A stretch of DNA of 64,000 nucleotides from Sphingomonas melonis. GTDB lineage: Bacteria > Pseudomonadota > Alphaproteobacteria > Sphingomonadales > Sphingomonadaceae. Where the stretch lies: the NCBI RefSeq assembly GCF_013409985.1, contig NZ_JACCBY010000001.1, positions 310,001 through 374,000 of the forward strand. Reading direction: 5' to 3'. The notes under the pieces are model-generated. The model was not told the DNA's origin. It searched no databases and was given only the letters and a program-made list of their open reading frames with translations. This document shows positions 8,311 to 18,277 of the stretch, piece after piece (the first letter of the stretch is position 1; each line of letters starts with the position of its first letter). Position numbers and translations under genes: made by a program.

Positions 8311-8760
8311 TTACCGCCGATCGCGAAAGAACGTCCGCAGCAGGTCGGCCGCCTCGCCTTCGCCAATGCCGCCATACACCTCTGGCCGGTGGTGCAGCGT
8401 CGGTTGCGAGAACAGCAGGGGGCCGTGTTCCACCGCGCCGCCCTTGGGGTCGCTCGCGCCATAATAGAGCCGGCCGATCCGCGCATGCGCGATCGCCCCG
8501 GCGCACATCGCGCAGGGCTCCAGCGTCACCCACAATTCGCTGTCTTCCAGCCGGTCCCGCCCCAGCGCGGCGGCGGCGGCGCGGATGACGCGCATCTCGG
8601 CATGGGCGGTGGGGTCGCACAGCGCGCGCGGCGCGTTCGCCGCGACGGCGACGATCTCGCCACCCCAGACGAGCGCGGCGCCGACCGGCACTTCGCCGGC
8701 CAGCGCCGCCTCGGCCGCCGCATCGAGCGCGCGGCGCATCGGGATCGGCAGCGGGAACAT
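8311..8760 (-). CDS. tadA: tRNA-specific adenosine deaminase TadA
   Basis: A 149-residue cytidine/deoxycytidylate deaminase-fold protein that converts A34 to inosine in tRNA(Arg). Zinc and catalytic motifs are present: PTAHAEMRVI (His and the proton-shuttle Glu) and TLEPCAMCAGAI (two Cys ligands). The segment LEPCAMCAGAIAHARIGRL is typical of TadA rather than guanine deaminase. I chose ATG 8760 (MFPLPIPMRRAL); the open frame further upstream would run into the neighbouring gene. It lies 37 bases downstream of a small membrane-protein gene on the same strand and is probably cotranscribed with it. Confidence 0.9.
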   Translation of the reverse strand: MFPLPIPMRRALDAAAEAALAGEVPVGAALVWGGEIVAVAANAPRALCDPTAHAEMRVIRAAAAALGRDRLEDSELWVTLEPCAMCAGAIAHARIGRLYYGASDPKGGAVEHGPLLFSQPTLHHRPEVYGGIGEGEAADLLRTFFRDRR

Positions 8761-8797
8761 CGCCTTGCCCTGCCGATCCCGGCCGGTCGGGTAAAGC

Positions 8798-9007
8798 CTA
8801 TTGCGCGTTGGCCGGCTTCTCGACGTTGACGGTCGGAACGGCGACCGTCTTGTTCTCGGTGCCGACGCTGACGCGCGCGACATCCGCCTTGAATTGCGGG
8901 GCCTGGACGACGGCGGGATGGGTCTGGTCGATGCTGACCAGGCCGAACTGCATTGCCGCGACCACGACGAGCGCGATGATCCCGAGCAGTGCCAGCAACG
9001 TGCGCAT
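8798..9007 (-). CDS. Small single-pass membrane protein of unknown function
   Basis: A 69-residue protein (MRTLLALLGIIALVVVAAMQ...). Residues 3-22 form one hydrophobic helix, followed by a short polar tail with EKPANAQ at the end. It could be an anchored protein or one with an uncleaved signal. I do not recognise the family. The frame, the basic start, and the downstream tadA only 37 bases away support a real gene. Codon use matches its neighbours. Confidence 0.6.
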   Translation of the reverse strand: MRTLLALLGIIALVVVAAMQFGLVSIDQTHPAVVQAPQFKADVARVSVGTENKTVAVPTVNVEKPANAQ

Positions 9008-9095
9008 TCGTTTTTCCCCTACCGACGACCTTTACGATGGCGTAACAACGCCGGGGCAGCGACTCCGTTGCATCGCTGTCGGTGCGTGGCGCCGG

Positions 9096-9124
9096 TTGAC
9101 GCCGGAGCCGATTGCCGCTAGTGG
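9096..9124 (+). promoter_or_regulatory. Possible promoter of rpmB
   Basis: TTGACG at 9096-9101 is followed 17 bases later by TAGTGG at 9119-9124, and the rpmB start codon lies 40 bases beyond that. The -35 is a good match, the -10 a weak one. Confidence 0.4.
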
Positions 9125-9163
9125 CGCCGACTTTCCGGGCAACCGAATTCAGGATCAAAAACC

Positions 9164-9469
9164 ATGTCGCGCATTTGCGAGCTGACCGGCAAGGGCCGGC
9201 AGGTGGGCAACAACGTTTCCCACGCCAACAACAAGACCAAGCGTACGTTCCTGCCGAACCTGCAGAACGTCACGCTGATCTCCGACTCGCTCGAAAAGGG
9301 CGTTCGCCTGCGCGTGTCGACGCACGGCCTGCGTTCGGTCGAGCATAACGGCGGCCTCGACAATTGGCTGATCAAGACCAGCGAGGACAAGCTCTCGCTG
9401 CGCTGCCGCCGCCTGAAGCGCGAGATCGTCAAGAAGCTGGCGACGACCTCGTCGGCGGAAGCCGCCTAA
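9164..9469 (+). CDS. rpmB: Large ribosomal subunit protein bL28
   Basis: A 101-residue basic protein. It starts [20 protein letters not shown], followed by [14 protein letters not shown], the diagnostic bL28 N-terminus. It has the alphaproteobacterial length (about 95-100 residues, longer than the E. coli protein). An AGGA ribosome site lies 9 bases before ATG 9164. It is monocistronic, not linked to rpmG here, and is followed by a clear stem-loop at 9499-9530. Confidence 0.97.
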   Translation: MSRICELTGKGRQVGNNVSHANNKTKRTFLPNLQNVTLISDSLEKGVRLRVSTHGLRSVEHNGGLDNWLIKTSEDKLSLRCRRLKREIVKKLATTSSAEAA

Positions 9470-9498
9470 GTCTTTCGCGTCGCGATTGCCACGGTTTG

Positions 9499-9530
9499 AA
9501 ACCCGCTGCTCCATGGGAGCGGCGGGTTTT
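9499..9530 (+). terminator. Rho-independent terminator of rpmB
   Basis: AACCCGCTGCTCC and GGAGCGGCGGGTT pair over 13 bp with one mismatch around a short loop, ending in TTTT. It may also serve the converging phytase-like gene. Confidence 0.8.
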
Positions 9531-9583
9531 CGGCGTCGGCATGTGATCGGTGAAGACGGAGCGCATCGGGCCGTACGGCCGAA

Positions 9584-10594
9584 TCACTGGTCCAGGCGAA
9601 ATTTGAGCAATAGGGTACGTTGCAGGATCGACTGATTGTCGTCCGACACCAGCCAGACGATCGTCCTGCCTTGTTCCACCGTCGTCGCCACCCCTTCGAA
9701 ATTCTCGTGGAGCAGCGGTGCGGCGAGCGTCGCCAGCCGACGGCCACGGGCAATCGCGCCGGGCCGAATCCGTGCGGCGGGGATCAGCGACAGCCGGTTG
9801 CTGAACCGGAAGGGCAGGCGGAAGGCACGATCGAGCACCAGCAGGTCGCCATTGGGCAAGGCGGTCGCATCGGCCGGATCGAACCGGCGATCGGGCAGAT
9901 AGGCGAACGGCCGCGGGGTGGTGGCGATCGGGTCGCCGGGAAAGATCAGCGCATCGCGGCTGGCGAGCCGCACCGATTCGACGCCGCGCCAGCGCGTGCG
10001 CGCGACATGCCGGGTTTCGGCGATCACCACGAATCGCCCGTCGGGCAGCCGCGCGAGCGATTCGGGGCCGCCGTTGTCGGGCCAGGAGTCCATCGCCCGG
10101 GGTGCGCGCTGCGCCTCCGCCCGCGCAAAGCCGGGAGCATAGCGCCAGATCGCATTCGCGCCCTCGAAGCCGACCCAGATCGCCCCGCTCGCCGGATCGA
10201 CCGCCATCGATTCGCTGTCGCGGTCGCGCTTCTCCCAGCCGGTGCCGGGACCGGCGGGCAGATTGCGGAAGCGCAACGCGCGCGGCGTCCAGTCGGCGCC
10301 CATCGTGAAGGCGACGACGTTGCCGCCGTCGCTGAGCAGGGTGAACCGGTTGCCGTTCGCCTGTGGCATGACGCTCAGCGACGAATAGCCGCCGAACGCG
10401 GGGTCGCGGCTGCGCAGGGCCACGCCGCCAAGATAGGTCAGCGATCCCAGCCGTCGCCGCCGCGGGTCGGCGGGGTCGAGCGCAACCGGAGTCGCGGTCA
10501 TCTGCGGCCGGTGACCGAGCAGCGCCAGCCGCTCTTCGCCGGTCCAGCTCGGGACGCACAGCAGGACGGCGAGGACGACGAACAGGACGCGCAT
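9584..10594 (-). CDS. Secreted esterase-like/phytase-like family protein
   Basis: A 336-residue protein with a signal peptide (MRVLFVVLAVLLCVPSW). The body has repeated beta-propeller-like strands and the motifs GGYSSLSVM, DSESMAVDPASGAIWVGFE, GPESLARLPDGRFVVIAE and HENFEGVA. These fit the esterase-like/phytase-like beta-propeller family (DUF3616/PF13449 type), in which the conserved E-S/G residues line a metal pocket. Most members have no known substrate, so phosphatase activity on phytate is not established. I chose ATG 10594 because it gives a clean signal peptide; an in-frame upstream start at 10654 adds no recognisable sequence. Confidence 0.75.
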   Translation of the reverse strand: MRVLFVVLAVLLCVPSWTGEERLALLGHRPQMTATPVALDPADPRRRRLGSLTYLGGVALRSRDPAFGGYSSLSVMPQANGNRFTLLSDGGNVVAFTMGADWTPRALRFRNLPAGPGTGWEKRDRDSESMAVDPASGAIWVGFEGANAIWRYAPGFARAEAQRAPRAMDSWPDNGGPESLARLPDGRFVVIAETRHVARTRWRGVESVRLASRDALIFPGDPIATTPRPFAYLPDRRFDPADATALPNGDLLVLDRAFRLPFRFSNRLSLIPAARIRPGAIARGRRLATLAAPLLHENFEGVATTVEQGRTIVWLVSDDNQSILQRTLLLKFRLDQ

Positions 10595-10756
10595 CGCGTC
10601 TCCATAGGCGGCGCGCGGCGCGGCGATAGCCTGAACGCACGATAACGGTCGCATTCAGGGTTCGCTCAACGCGACTCGGGCAAATGATGTGCATCGACGA
10701 CGGGAAGGTCCCCACCGGGCCGCCGCCGAGTTGGACAGATTTTCGGGAGAAGACCC

Positions 10757-11149
10757 ATGATGAAGACCCTGAGCCTCGCCGGCGCCGCCCTCGCGATGAC
10801 CGCCGCCGCCCTCGTTCCCGCCACCCCCGCTGCCGCGCAGCGCGGCTATTACGGTGGGTACGACCGTGGTTACGAGCAGCGCGGCTATGACCGCGGCTAT
10901 CGGGACGATCGCGTCTATCGCGGGGACCGCGGCTATTATGGTGATCGTGGCTATCGCGGCTACCGTGGTGGTCAGCGCTGCAACAGCGGCACCACCGGCA
11001 CGATCGTCGGTGCGATCGCCGGCGGCCTGCTCGGCCGCACGATCGACACCCGCGGTGATCGCGCGCTCGGCACCGTCCTCGGCGCCGGTGCCGGTGCCCT
11101 CGCCGGCCGCGCCGTCGAGCGCTCGGACCGCCCCGGTTACTGCCGCTAA
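10757..11149 (+). CDS. Secreted Tyr/Gly/Arg-repeat protein with glycine-zipper 2TM domain
   Basis: A 130-residue protein with a signal peptide ending AATPAAAQ (residues ~1-28). The middle (~29-72) is a low-complexity run of R-G-Y/D-R-G-Y repeats. The C-terminal part has a glycine-zipper hairpin (TGTIVGAIAGGLLGRTID and GTVLGAGAGALAGRAVE) of the Gly-zipper_2TM kind that inserts in or lines the outer membrane. Two Cys flank the zipper. Function unknown; homologous layouts occur in sphingomonad envelope proteins. A perfect 13-bp stem-loop follows. Confidence 0.8.
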   Translation: MMKTLSLAGAALAMTAAALVPATPAAAQRGYYGGYDRGYEQRGYDRGYRDDRVYRGDRGYYGDRGYRGYRGGQRCNSGTTGTIVGAIAGGLLGRTIDTRGDRALGTVLGAGAGALAGRAVERSDRPGYCR

Positions 11150-11187
11150 GCGGCAGTGGGTGACCCTCGCGTAGCGTTGGAGGGTGG

Positions 11188-11216
11188 AAGCCCGGTCACC
11201 ACAGGTGACCGGGCTT
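11188..11216. terminator. Perfect stem-loop between convergent genes
   Basis: AAGCCCGGTCACC-ACA-GGTGACCGGGCTT is a 13-bp perfect stem with a 3-base loop. It lies between the glycine-zipper gene and the end of phbB and probably terminates both. Confidence 0.8.
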
Positions 11217-11270
11217 CGTGTTGTTCGGGAGAGATCGGCGTGCAGCGCCGGCCGTGACGCGCGATGCGCG

Positions 11271-11993
11271 TCAGTACATATGCTGGCCGCCGTTGATGCT
11301 CAGCGTCGACCCGGTGACGAAGCCCGCCTCGTCCGAGCACAGGAAGGCGACGCCGCGGGCGATCTCGCTCGCCTGGCCGAGGCGGCCGACCGGGATCTTG
11401 GCGACGATCTTTTCCAGCACGTCGCCCGGCACCGCGGCGACCATGTCGGTATCGATATAGCCCGGCGCGATCGCGTTGACCGTCACGCCGACCCGCGCAC
11501 CTTCCTGCGCCAGCGCCTTGGTGAAGCCGTGGATGCCCGATTTCGCCGCGGCGTAATTGACCTGGCCATATTGTCCCGCCTGGCCGTTGATCGAGCCGAT
11601 GTTGACGATCCGCCCCCATTTGCGCTCGCGCATGCCGGGGAAGACCGCCTTCGCCATGTTGAAACAGCCGCCGAGGTTGGTGTCGATCACCTCTTTCCAC
11701 GCCTCGTAGGTCAGCTTGAGGATCGTGCCGTCGCGGGTGATGCCGGCATTGTTGACGACGATATCGACCGGCCCCAGTTCGGCGGCGACCTTGGCGCAGC
11801 CCTCCTGGCAGGCGTCGTAATCGGCGACGTTCCATTTGAAGGCGGGGATGCCGGTCCGCTCGGTGAAGGCGCGCGCCCGCTCGTCGTTGCCGGCGTAATT
11901 GGCGGCGACGGTGACGCCGGCCTCCTGCAGGGCGAGGCTGATCGCTTCGCCGATGCCGCGCGTTCCACCCGTGACGATCGCAATCCTGGCCAT
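11271..11993 (-). CDS. phbB: Acetoacetyl-CoA reductase (NADPH)
   Basis: A 240-residue short-chain dehydrogenase. It has the nucleotide-binding TGGTRGIGEA near the N-terminus, NNAGITRD, and the catalytic Ser-Tyr-Lys set in NIGSINGQAGQYGQVNYAAAKSG. The N-A-P-G-Y-I-D-T-D-M segment and the QHMY C-terminus are typical of PhaB/PhbB, which reduces acetoacetyl-CoA to (R)-3-hydroxybutyryl-CoA for PHA synthesis. FabG is the main alternative but usually ends differently. ATG 11993 has GGAGAGG 8 bases upstream. It lies about 15.5 kb from phaC and phaP, so the PHA genes are split in this genome. Confidence 0.9.
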   Translation of the reverse strand: MARIAIVTGGTRGIGEAISLALQEAGVTVAANYAGNDERARAFTERTGIPAFKWNVADYDACQEGCAKVAAELGPVDIVVNNAGITRDGTILKLTYEAWKEVIDTNLGGCFNMAKAVFPGMRERKWGRIVNIGSINGQAGQYGQVNYAAAKSGIHGFTKALAQEGARVGVTVNAIAPGYIDTDMVAAVPGDVLEKIVAKIPVGRLGQASEIARGVAFLCSDEAGFVTGSTLSINGGQHMY

Positions 11994-12058
11994 GCCGTGC
12001 CTCTCCATTATCCTTGCTGAAAGGCTAAGGAGAGGGCGCGGAACTGGCAATGGCCGTA

Positions 12059-12072
12059 ACGTAATTTTACGT
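12059..12072. promoter_or_regulatory. AT-rich inverted repeat upstream of phbB
   Basis: ACGTAA-TT-TTACGT is a 6-bp-arm dyad in a locally AT-rich stretch that overlaps the hemH stop codon and lies about 65 bases before the phbB start. It could be an operator for phbB or a weak end signal for hemH. Confidence 0.3.
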
Positions 12073-13074
12073 GTCGGCCACCCATCCGGCCAGTTCGCGC
12101 GCGATCAGCGTGCGCAGCATCGCCATGCCCGGCGCGCCATCGTTGAGGCAGGGCAGGTAGGCGAAATCGGTGCCGCCGGCGGCCATGAAGCTCTCGTGAC
12201 CGCGGATCGCCAGCTCTTCCAGCGTCTCGAGGCAGTCGGCGGAAAACCCCGGTGCGATCACCACGACCTTGCGGATGCCCTTTGCCGGCAGCGCCTCGAG
12301 CGTCTCGTCGGTCGCCGGGCCGAGCCATTTGGCCGGGCCGAATCGCGACTGGAAGGCGACGATCAGCTCGCGCCCCATCGCCTCGCTCAGCAGCCGCGCG
12401 GTCTTCTGGCAGTGGCAGTGATAGGGGTCGCCGAGTTCGAGCGTCCGCTTGGGCATACCGTGGAAGCTGGCGATCACCGCATCGGGAGCGAAGTCGAGCG
12501 CGGCGATCTGCATCTCGACCTGCGTCCTGAGCGCCGCAATATAGGCGGGGTCGTCGTGATAGGGCGGCAGCGTGCGGATCGCCGGCTGCCAGCGCATGCC
12601 GGCAAGCGCGGCGAACGCCTTGTCGTTGGCGGTGGCGGTCGTCGCGGCGCAATATTGCGGGTAGAGCGGTGCGATCAGGATGCGTTCGCACCCGGCGTCC
12701 TTGAGCGCGGTCAGGCGATCGGCGATCGCCGGATTGCCGTAGCGCATTGCATAATCGACCAGCACGCCCTCGCCGAACGCGCCCTGCAACGCCCGGCTCT
12801 GGCGGCGGGTGATCGCGGCGAGCGGCGAACCCTCCTCGCTCCATACCAGACCATAAGCGTGGGCGGACTTTCTTGGCCGCGTGTTGAGGATGATGCCGCG
12901 CAGGATCGGCTGCCACGCGATCGCCGGGATCTCGACGACGCGCCGGTCCGACAGGAATTCGCCGAGATAGCGCTTTACCGATTTGGCATCGGGCCCGTCG
13001 GGCGTGCCGAGGTTGGTCAGCAGGACGCCGACCTTGCGGGCGGGGATCGGCGGATGGTCGGCAGGGATCAACAT
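12067..13074 (-). CDS. hemH: Ferrochelatase
   Basis: A 335-residue enzyme that inserts Fe2+ into protoporphyrin IX, the last step of protoheme synthesis. It has the GVLLTNLGTPD start, YGL(V)WS-E-GSPL, the catalytic-His motif SFHGMPKRTLELGDPYHCHC and the acidic PGFSADCLETLEE motif. ATG 13072-13074 follows the stop of the upstream molybdenum-hydroxylase gene after a single base, so the two are cotranscribed and translation is probably coupled. An AT-rich dyad sits at its stop codon. Confidence 0.96.
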   Translation of the reverse strand: MLIPADHPPIPARKVGVLLTNLGTPDGPDAKSVKRYLGEFLSDRRVVEIPAIAWQPILRGIILNTRPRKSAHAYGLVWSEEGSPLAAITRRQSRALQGAFGEGVLVDYAMRYGNPAIADRLTALKDAGCERILIAPLYPQYCAATTATANDKAFAALAGMRWQPAIRTLPPYHDDPAYIAALRTQVEMQIAALDFAPDAVIASFHGMPKRTLELGDPYHCHCQKTARLLSEAMGRELIVAFQSRFGPAKWLGPATDETLEALPAKGIRKVVVIAPGFSADCLETLEELAIRGHESFMAAGGTDFAYLPCLNDGAPGMAMLRTLIARELAGWVADT

Positions 13075-13075
13075 G

Positions 13076-15265
13076 TTAGGACCTTAGCGGCAGGTGGCGC
13101 AGGCGGATACCGGTTGCGGCATGCAGCGCGTTGGCGATCGCCGGGGCGACCGCGGGCACGCCGAGCTCGCCGACGCCGCCGGGCGGCTCGTCGGAGCGGA
13201 CGAACTCGACGACGATGTCGGGCGTGTCGGCGAGGCGCGGCAGGTCGAGGCCGGCCAGCCCGCGCACGTCGCTGCGCCCGGCGGTGAGGCCGGTCGAGGC
13301 GCCGAGGGCATGGGCGAGGCCGAAGATCAGCCCGCCTTCGATCTGTTGCAGCACCAGATCGGGGTTGATCATCCGCCCGCAATCGACCGCGGCGACGAGG
13401 CGCGCGACGTGCGGGCGGCCGTCGCGCAGCTCCGCCTCGGCGAGCACCGCAATATGGCTGCCGCGGAAACTGTGGCAGGCGATGCCCTGTCCCGAGCCCG
13501 CGCCGCCACCGCCCCAGCCGCCGAGCGCCGCGACCGTGGTCAGGCAGCGCGCCAGCCGCGCGTCGCCGCCGAGCATGCCGATCCGGTAGGAGAGCGGCTC
13601 GGTGCCGGCGACCTGCGCGAGTTCGTCGATGAACGATTCGGTGAAGAAGGCGGTATAGCCATGCGCACCGCCGCGCAGGTGACCGGTGGGGACGTCGATC
13701 GCGGCGGGATGATGATCGAGCCGCAGCGCGGGAATGCGATAGGGCGGCAGCGCGCCGGCGACCGCATAAAGATCGCCCCGGCCGTGCGCCCAGCCGGCGC
13801 CGGGGAGCAGCCGGCGGGCGAGCGCATGACCGGTGGCCGGTGCAGCCAGCGCCATGCTCCAGGCGGCGATCGCGCCGTTGCTCGACAGGCGCGCGCGCAG
13901 CCGGGCGCGGGCGGGCGGGCGATAGCGGTCATGGGCGATATCCTCGCCGCGCGACCAGACGAGGCTGACTGGGCGCTTGAGCCGCATCGCGAGCAAGGCC
14001 GCCTGTTCCGCGACCAGCGGATCGAGCGTCGCGCCGAAGCCGCCGCCGGCGAGGGTCGGGTGGATGACGACCGCGCGCTCGTGCAGCCCGGCGACCGCGG
14101 CGGCGGCGGCGCGGGCGGCGGTGGGCGCCGCGGTCGGCAGCCAGAGTTCGAGCCGGCCGTCGCGCCACGCCGCGGTGGCGCTGGTCGTCTCCAGCGCGGC
14201 GTGGACGCCGAGCCCGGCGGTATAGTCCGCCGCGATCACCCCGGCACCATCGAGCAGGGTGCCGATGTCGCCGCTGGCAGCGATCCGCTCGCCCGGTGCG
14301 GCGAGCGCGGCGTCTAGGGCGCGGGCGATGCCGGCGCTGTCGGGCAGCGGTGCATCGCTGGTGAAGCGCGGCGCGAGCGCGTCGAGCGCGCGTTGCGCCG
14401 CCCAGCCGGTGGTCGCGATTGCGGCGACCCAGCGCGGGGTCTCGATCACGCTCAGCACGCCACGGACGCGGTCCGCCGCGGCGCGATCGACGCGGGTCAG
14501 GCGGGCGTCGCCGACCGGACCCTGGCGGATCGCGGCATGGACCATGTCGGGCAGGCGAATGTCCCCGGCAAAACTCGCAGAGCCATCGACCTTTGCCGGT
14601 CCGTCGAGCCGCGGCAGCGATTGGCCGACGAGCTTGCCCGCGCCCTGCACGCCGATCGGCAGCGGATCCGGAACGCGCTCGCCGGCGGCCGCGGCGGCGA
14701 GTTCGGCGAATCGCAGGCGCTGCGTGCCGTGGGTGACGAAGCCGGCGTCGACGGTGCAATCGGTCCAGGCGACGTTCCAGCGCCGCGCCGCCGCCTTGCA
14801 CAGCAATGCGCGCGCCGCGGCACCGGCGGTGCGGCATGGTTCCTCGAACATCCGCACCGAGGTGGACCCACCGGTGACGATCAGGCCGCCGCGCCGCGCC
14901 ACATCCTCTTCGACCGGTTCGGGCAGGCGGGTGAGCGTGCCCTCGAACAGTTCGTCGAGCGCCAACGGATTGGCGTAGAGCGGATTGATCGGCGCCGCCT
15001 CCGCCCCGACGGTGCGCCAGTCCGCGCCGAGCGCGTCCGCGACGATCTGCGGAAGCGCGGTATAGACGCCCTGGCCATGTTCGAGCTGCGGCACCGCGAC
15101 GGTGACGTGACCGTCGCTGCCGATCTTGAGCCAGGCGCCGAACGCCGTTTCGCCGGGGGCGACGGCGAGATTGGGCGCATAGCCACGCGGCCACAGGCCC
15201 CAGGCAACGATCAGCCCGACGCCGGCACCGCCGCCGATCAACAGGTTGCGTCGGGTGAGGCTCAT
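13076..15265 (-). CDS. Tat-exported xanthine-dehydrogenase-family molybdopterin-binding subunit
   Basis: A 729-residue large subunit of the molybdenum hydroxylase family, closest in layout to isoquinoline 1-oxidoreductase beta (IorB). The N-terminus SLTRRNLLIGGGAGVGLIVA is a twin-arginine signal, so the protein is probably exported folded. Cofactor-site motifs include GGFGATLDPLVAEQA and a C-terminal GVGELGVPAVAPAIANAL segment with the expected catalytic Glu. A long insertion carries Ala/Pro-rich sequence. Such subunits normally pair with a small 2Fe-2S subunit encoded next door; none is present here, and hemH follows after 1 base. Substrate unknown. I chose ATG 15265 for the Tat signal; the frame stays open upstream into repeat DNA. 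Confidence 0.88.
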   Translation of the reverse strand: MSLTRRNLLIGGGAGVGLIVAWGLWPRGYAPNLAVAPGETAFGAWLKIGSDGHVTVAVPQLEHGQGVYTALPQIVADALGADWRTVGAEAAPINPLYANPLALDELFEGTLTRLPEPVEEDVARRGGLIVTGGSTSVRMFEEPCRTAGAAARALLCKAAARRWNVAWTDCTVDAGFVTHGTQRLRFAELAAAAAGERVPDPLPIGVQGAGKLVGQSLPRLDGPAKVDGSASFAGDIRLPDMVHAAIRQGPVGDARLTRVDRAAADRVRGVLSVIETPRWVAAIATTGWAAQRALDALAPRFTSDAPLPDSAGIARALDAALAAPGERIAASGDIGTLLDGAGVIAADYTAGLGVHAALETTSATAAWRDGRLELWLPTAAPTAARAAAAAVAGLHERAVVIHPTLAGGGFGATLDPLVAEQAALLAMRLKRPVSLVWSRGEDIAHDRYRPPARARLRARLSSNGAIAAWSMALAAPATGHALARRLLPGAGWAHGRGDLYAVAGALPPYRIPALRLDHHPAAIDVPTGHLRGGAHGYTAFFTESFIDELAQVAGTEPLSYRIGMLGGDARLARCLTTVAALGGWGGGGAGSGQGIACHSFRGSHIAVLAEAELRDGRPHVARLVAAVDCGRMINPDLVLQQIEGGLIFGLAHALGASTGLTAGRSDVRGLAGLDLPRLADTPDIVVEFVRSDEPPGGVGELGVPAVAPAIANALHAATGIRLRHLPLRS

Positions 15266-15408
15266 CGGGCGGCTGTATCGAGGGGGCGCGCGCGAGGGAA
15301 GGTGGCGGGGCGTGGGGGCGCGGATGCCGGGGCGGGGGATTCGCTGTGCGCGATGGCCCGATGCGAGGGTCGCGACATGACCCTCATCCACCGGTCGGCC
15401 GGGCCTGT

Positions 15409-15560
15409 TCGAGACCTCTGCGCAATTGCCCCCGTGCTCCTGCGAAAGCAGGAGCCCAGGAGTCCCAAGCGCCAGACGGTATTTTGCTTGGCCCTAGGCT
15501 CCTGCGTTCGCAGGAGCACTGGTTGCTTCACCGCGATTTGGACTTTCGCAGAAGTCTCGA
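15409..15560. repeat. Intergenic repeat family A, copy 2 (MITE-like, terminal inverted repeats)
   Basis: This is the main content of the gene-free stretch 15266-15809. The ends are TCGAGACCTCTGCG (15409-15422) and CGCAGAAGTCTCGA (15547-15560), a 14-bp terminal inverted repeat with one mismatch. Inside are two GCTCCTGCG(A/T)..GCAGGAGC hairpins around a spacer related to copy 1 but in the opposite orientation. No ORF is supported. The remaining gap holds a family B copy and a family E fragment. Confidence 0.8.
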
Positions 15561-15619
15561 CCTGTTCCGAAATGACGAGGCGAATGGGTTGGCGTGGCCT
15601 ATGGCTTACCCGCCGCCAT

Positions 15620-15790
15620 CGTCATCCCGGCGGACGCCGGACGCCTGTTCACGTGTCGCCCGAGATGCGCGCATCATATCGGCCAGCGCGTCCATGGGTC
15701 CCGACTTCCGTCGGGATGACGATCGGGGGGCGTATTATACTCGCCACCGCCGCCTCACCCCTGCGTTCTCTGCGCCTCTGCGCGCGCCCT
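15620..15790. repeat. Intergenic repeats: family B copy 3 (15620-15721) and family E fragment (15761-15790)
   Basis: The B element opens CGTCATCCCGGCGGACGCCGG and closes CCGACTTCCGTCGGGATGACG. Shortly after it comes CTGCGTTCTCTGCGCCTCTG, one arm of family E. B and E also lie side by side at 5704-5912, but in the opposite order and orientation. Confidence 0.75.
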
Positions 15791-15809
15791 CACGTCCCGA
15801 CCCGCACCC

Positions 15810-16175
15810 TCAGCACGGATAGGTCTTCGCCAGCACCCGCGCATAGCCCTCCTTCAACGGCAGCTTCTTTTCCGCCGGCGAGAGCGCGTCGAGCCCGCCG
15901 AGCATCTGCAGAATGCCGATCTTGGCGCCGTCGGGCATGCAGGCGATCGGCTTCTTGCCGGCGGCGACGCGCGCGGCGCTGTCGGCGCGGAGTTGGCGGG
16001 TGGCGGCGTCGGCTTCCGCCTTGAGCACGGGATAATCGGGGTTGGTCAGCGCGGTGAACGGATTGGCGCGTAAGGGCGCGGCGCGGGTGAGGAAGGTGCC
16101 CACGGTCATCGTCGCCGCGGCCGGTGCAGCGGCGGCAAGCGAAATGGCAAGGGCGGTGAGGGCTTTACGCAGCAT
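15810..16175 (-). CDS. Small secreted protein, possibly Rap1a/Tai-like
   Basis: A 121-residue protein with a signal peptide (MLRKALTALAISLAAAAPAAA). The mature part is rich in Ala and Lys and has two Cys: one in PIACMPDGAKIG and one at the extreme C-terminus (KTYPC). A Cys-Met-Pro motif plus a terminal Y-P-C resembles Rap1a/Tai-type small periplasmic proteins, but the match is weak and no T6SS effector is nearby, so I leave the function open. ATG 16175 gives a clean signal peptide. It follows ftsH on the same strand after 73 bases. Confidence 0.6.
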   Translation of the reverse strand: MLRKALTALAISLAAAAPAAATMTVGTFLTRAAPLRANPFTALTNPDYPVLKAEADAATRQLRADSAARVAAGKKPIACMPDGAKIGILQMLGGLDALSPAEKKLPLKEGYARVLAKTYPC

Positions 16176-16248
16176 CGGCGGCACTCCGGATAGGAATGCC
16201 GCCGAGTAGCGCGCACAAACTGACGGCGGGCTGAACCGCCGTGGGGCC

Positions 16249-18222
<1,974 letters not shown>

Positions 18223-18277
18223 GGGGAACCTTTCGCAGCACAAGATAGGCGCATGGAGGTTAATGGCAATGGAACGC

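Noticed and set aside
13094..14978. Several long plus-strand frames inside the molybdenum hydroxylase gene
   Set aside because: Shadow frames rich in Arg/Ala/Gly; the minus-strand protein has a Tat signal and cofactor motifs.
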